From positions 1-5,544 of the forward strand of contig JBKBMW010000043.1 of NCBI GenBank assembly GCA_046295675.1: a DNA stretch of 5,544 nt, read 5' to 3'. Source of the DNA: JAOAJF01 sp046295675 (lineage in GTDB: Archaea > Micrarchaeota > Micrarchaeia > Anstonellales > Anstonellaceae). The position numbers were made by a program, and so were the translations under genes. A model generated the notes under the pieces. That model saw only the letters and a list, made by a program, of their open reading frames with translations, was not told the origin of the DNA and did no database searches. This document shows positions 5,365 through 5,544 of this stretch, piece after piece; the stretch's first letter is position 1, and the number at the start of each line of letters is the position of its first letter.

Positions 5365-5544
5365 ATGGTTTTAAGACAAAGATACAAAGAGTCTCAATCC
5401 ACCAAAAATGAAAAAATTCTATTAAATCAGCAAAAAGGTTTTTTTTATTCAAACCAAACTCATAAATTTTTAACTACTACTCTTTCTTTTTTTTTACCTA
5501 ATTATCCTTATTCTTATTATCATAAGCAAAATTTTTTTAAGAAC
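5365..5544 (+). CDS. hypothetical protein, N-terminal part (runs off window end)
   Basis: An ATG opens a frame of 60 codons that has no stop before the window ends, which is notable in DNA this AT-rich. The peptide begins MVLRQRYKES and is polar and rich in Asn, Gln, Ser, Thr, Lys and aromatic residues, with a Tyr/Pro-rich stretch (LPNYPYSYYHKQ). There is no signal peptide, only a short hydrophobic patch (LSFFLP), and no family motif I recognise. A TATA-like box at the correct distance for a leaderless mRNA supports expression. It lies 57 nt after metK. The function is unknown, and the call rests on the open frame and the promoter geometry. Confidence 0.5.
   Translation, partial: MVLRQRYKESQSTKNEKILLNQQKGFFYSNQTHKFLTTTLSFFLPNYPYSYYHKQNFFKN

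Overview
The window is very AT-rich and gene-dense. It most likely comes from an archaeon, plausibly a small-genome DPANN-type lineage. Three things point that way. TATA-like boxes lie about 24-25 nt upstream of start codons with no Shine-Dalgarno sequence in between, as in leaderless archaeal transcripts. The S-adenosylhomocysteine hydrolase homologue is the archaeal/Thermotoga-type form, with a short C-terminus ending in a YLxxWxxGT-like motif and without the K...YRY tail. Lysine and AAA codons are strongly preferred. The lineage is an inference; no rRNA or ribosomal-protein gene is present to test it.

Layout: positions 2-400 hold one continuous reading frame for a multi-helix membrane protein, interrupted by a single TAA at 95-97. 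It is either the end of one gene followed by a small membrane gene, or one broken or recoded gene. Next, on the minus strand, is a PfkB/ribokinase-family nucleoside kinase of adenosine-kinase type (483-1397). Only 46 bp separate its start from the start of a plus-strand amidohydrolase of the MTA/SAH deaminase family (1444-2745). That gap has one AT-rich box at its middle that could serve both directions. Four bases after the deaminase comes the S-adenosyl/S-inosylhomocysteine hydrolase (2750-4045). After 89 bp with its own promoter and a strong Shine-Dalgarno sequence comes a bacterial-type S-adenosylmethionine synthetase (4135-5307). A new reading frame with a leaderless-type promoter starts at 5365 and runs off the window end.

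The four central genes form a coherent SAM-cycle cluster. MetK makes SAM, methyltransferases elsewhere produce SAH, and the deaminase and the hydrolase dispose of SAH. The kinase would rephosphorylate the released nucleoside. A deaminase coupled to the hydrolase and flanked by a nucleoside kinase suggests the S-inosylhomocysteine route (SAH to SIH, then inosine plus homocysteine, then IMP), as described in Methanocaldococcus jannaschii. The alternative is a conventional route in which adenosine goes to AMP and the deaminase handles MTA or 5'-deoxyadenosine. The hydrolase has two apparent insertions, one beside the NAD site and one in the adenine-contact loop. The deaminase lacks, at the aligned positions, the two arginines that bind the SAH carboxylate in TM0936. 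Substrate choice is therefore open. No CRISPR array, tRNA, rRNA, insertion sequence or riboswitch was recognised.
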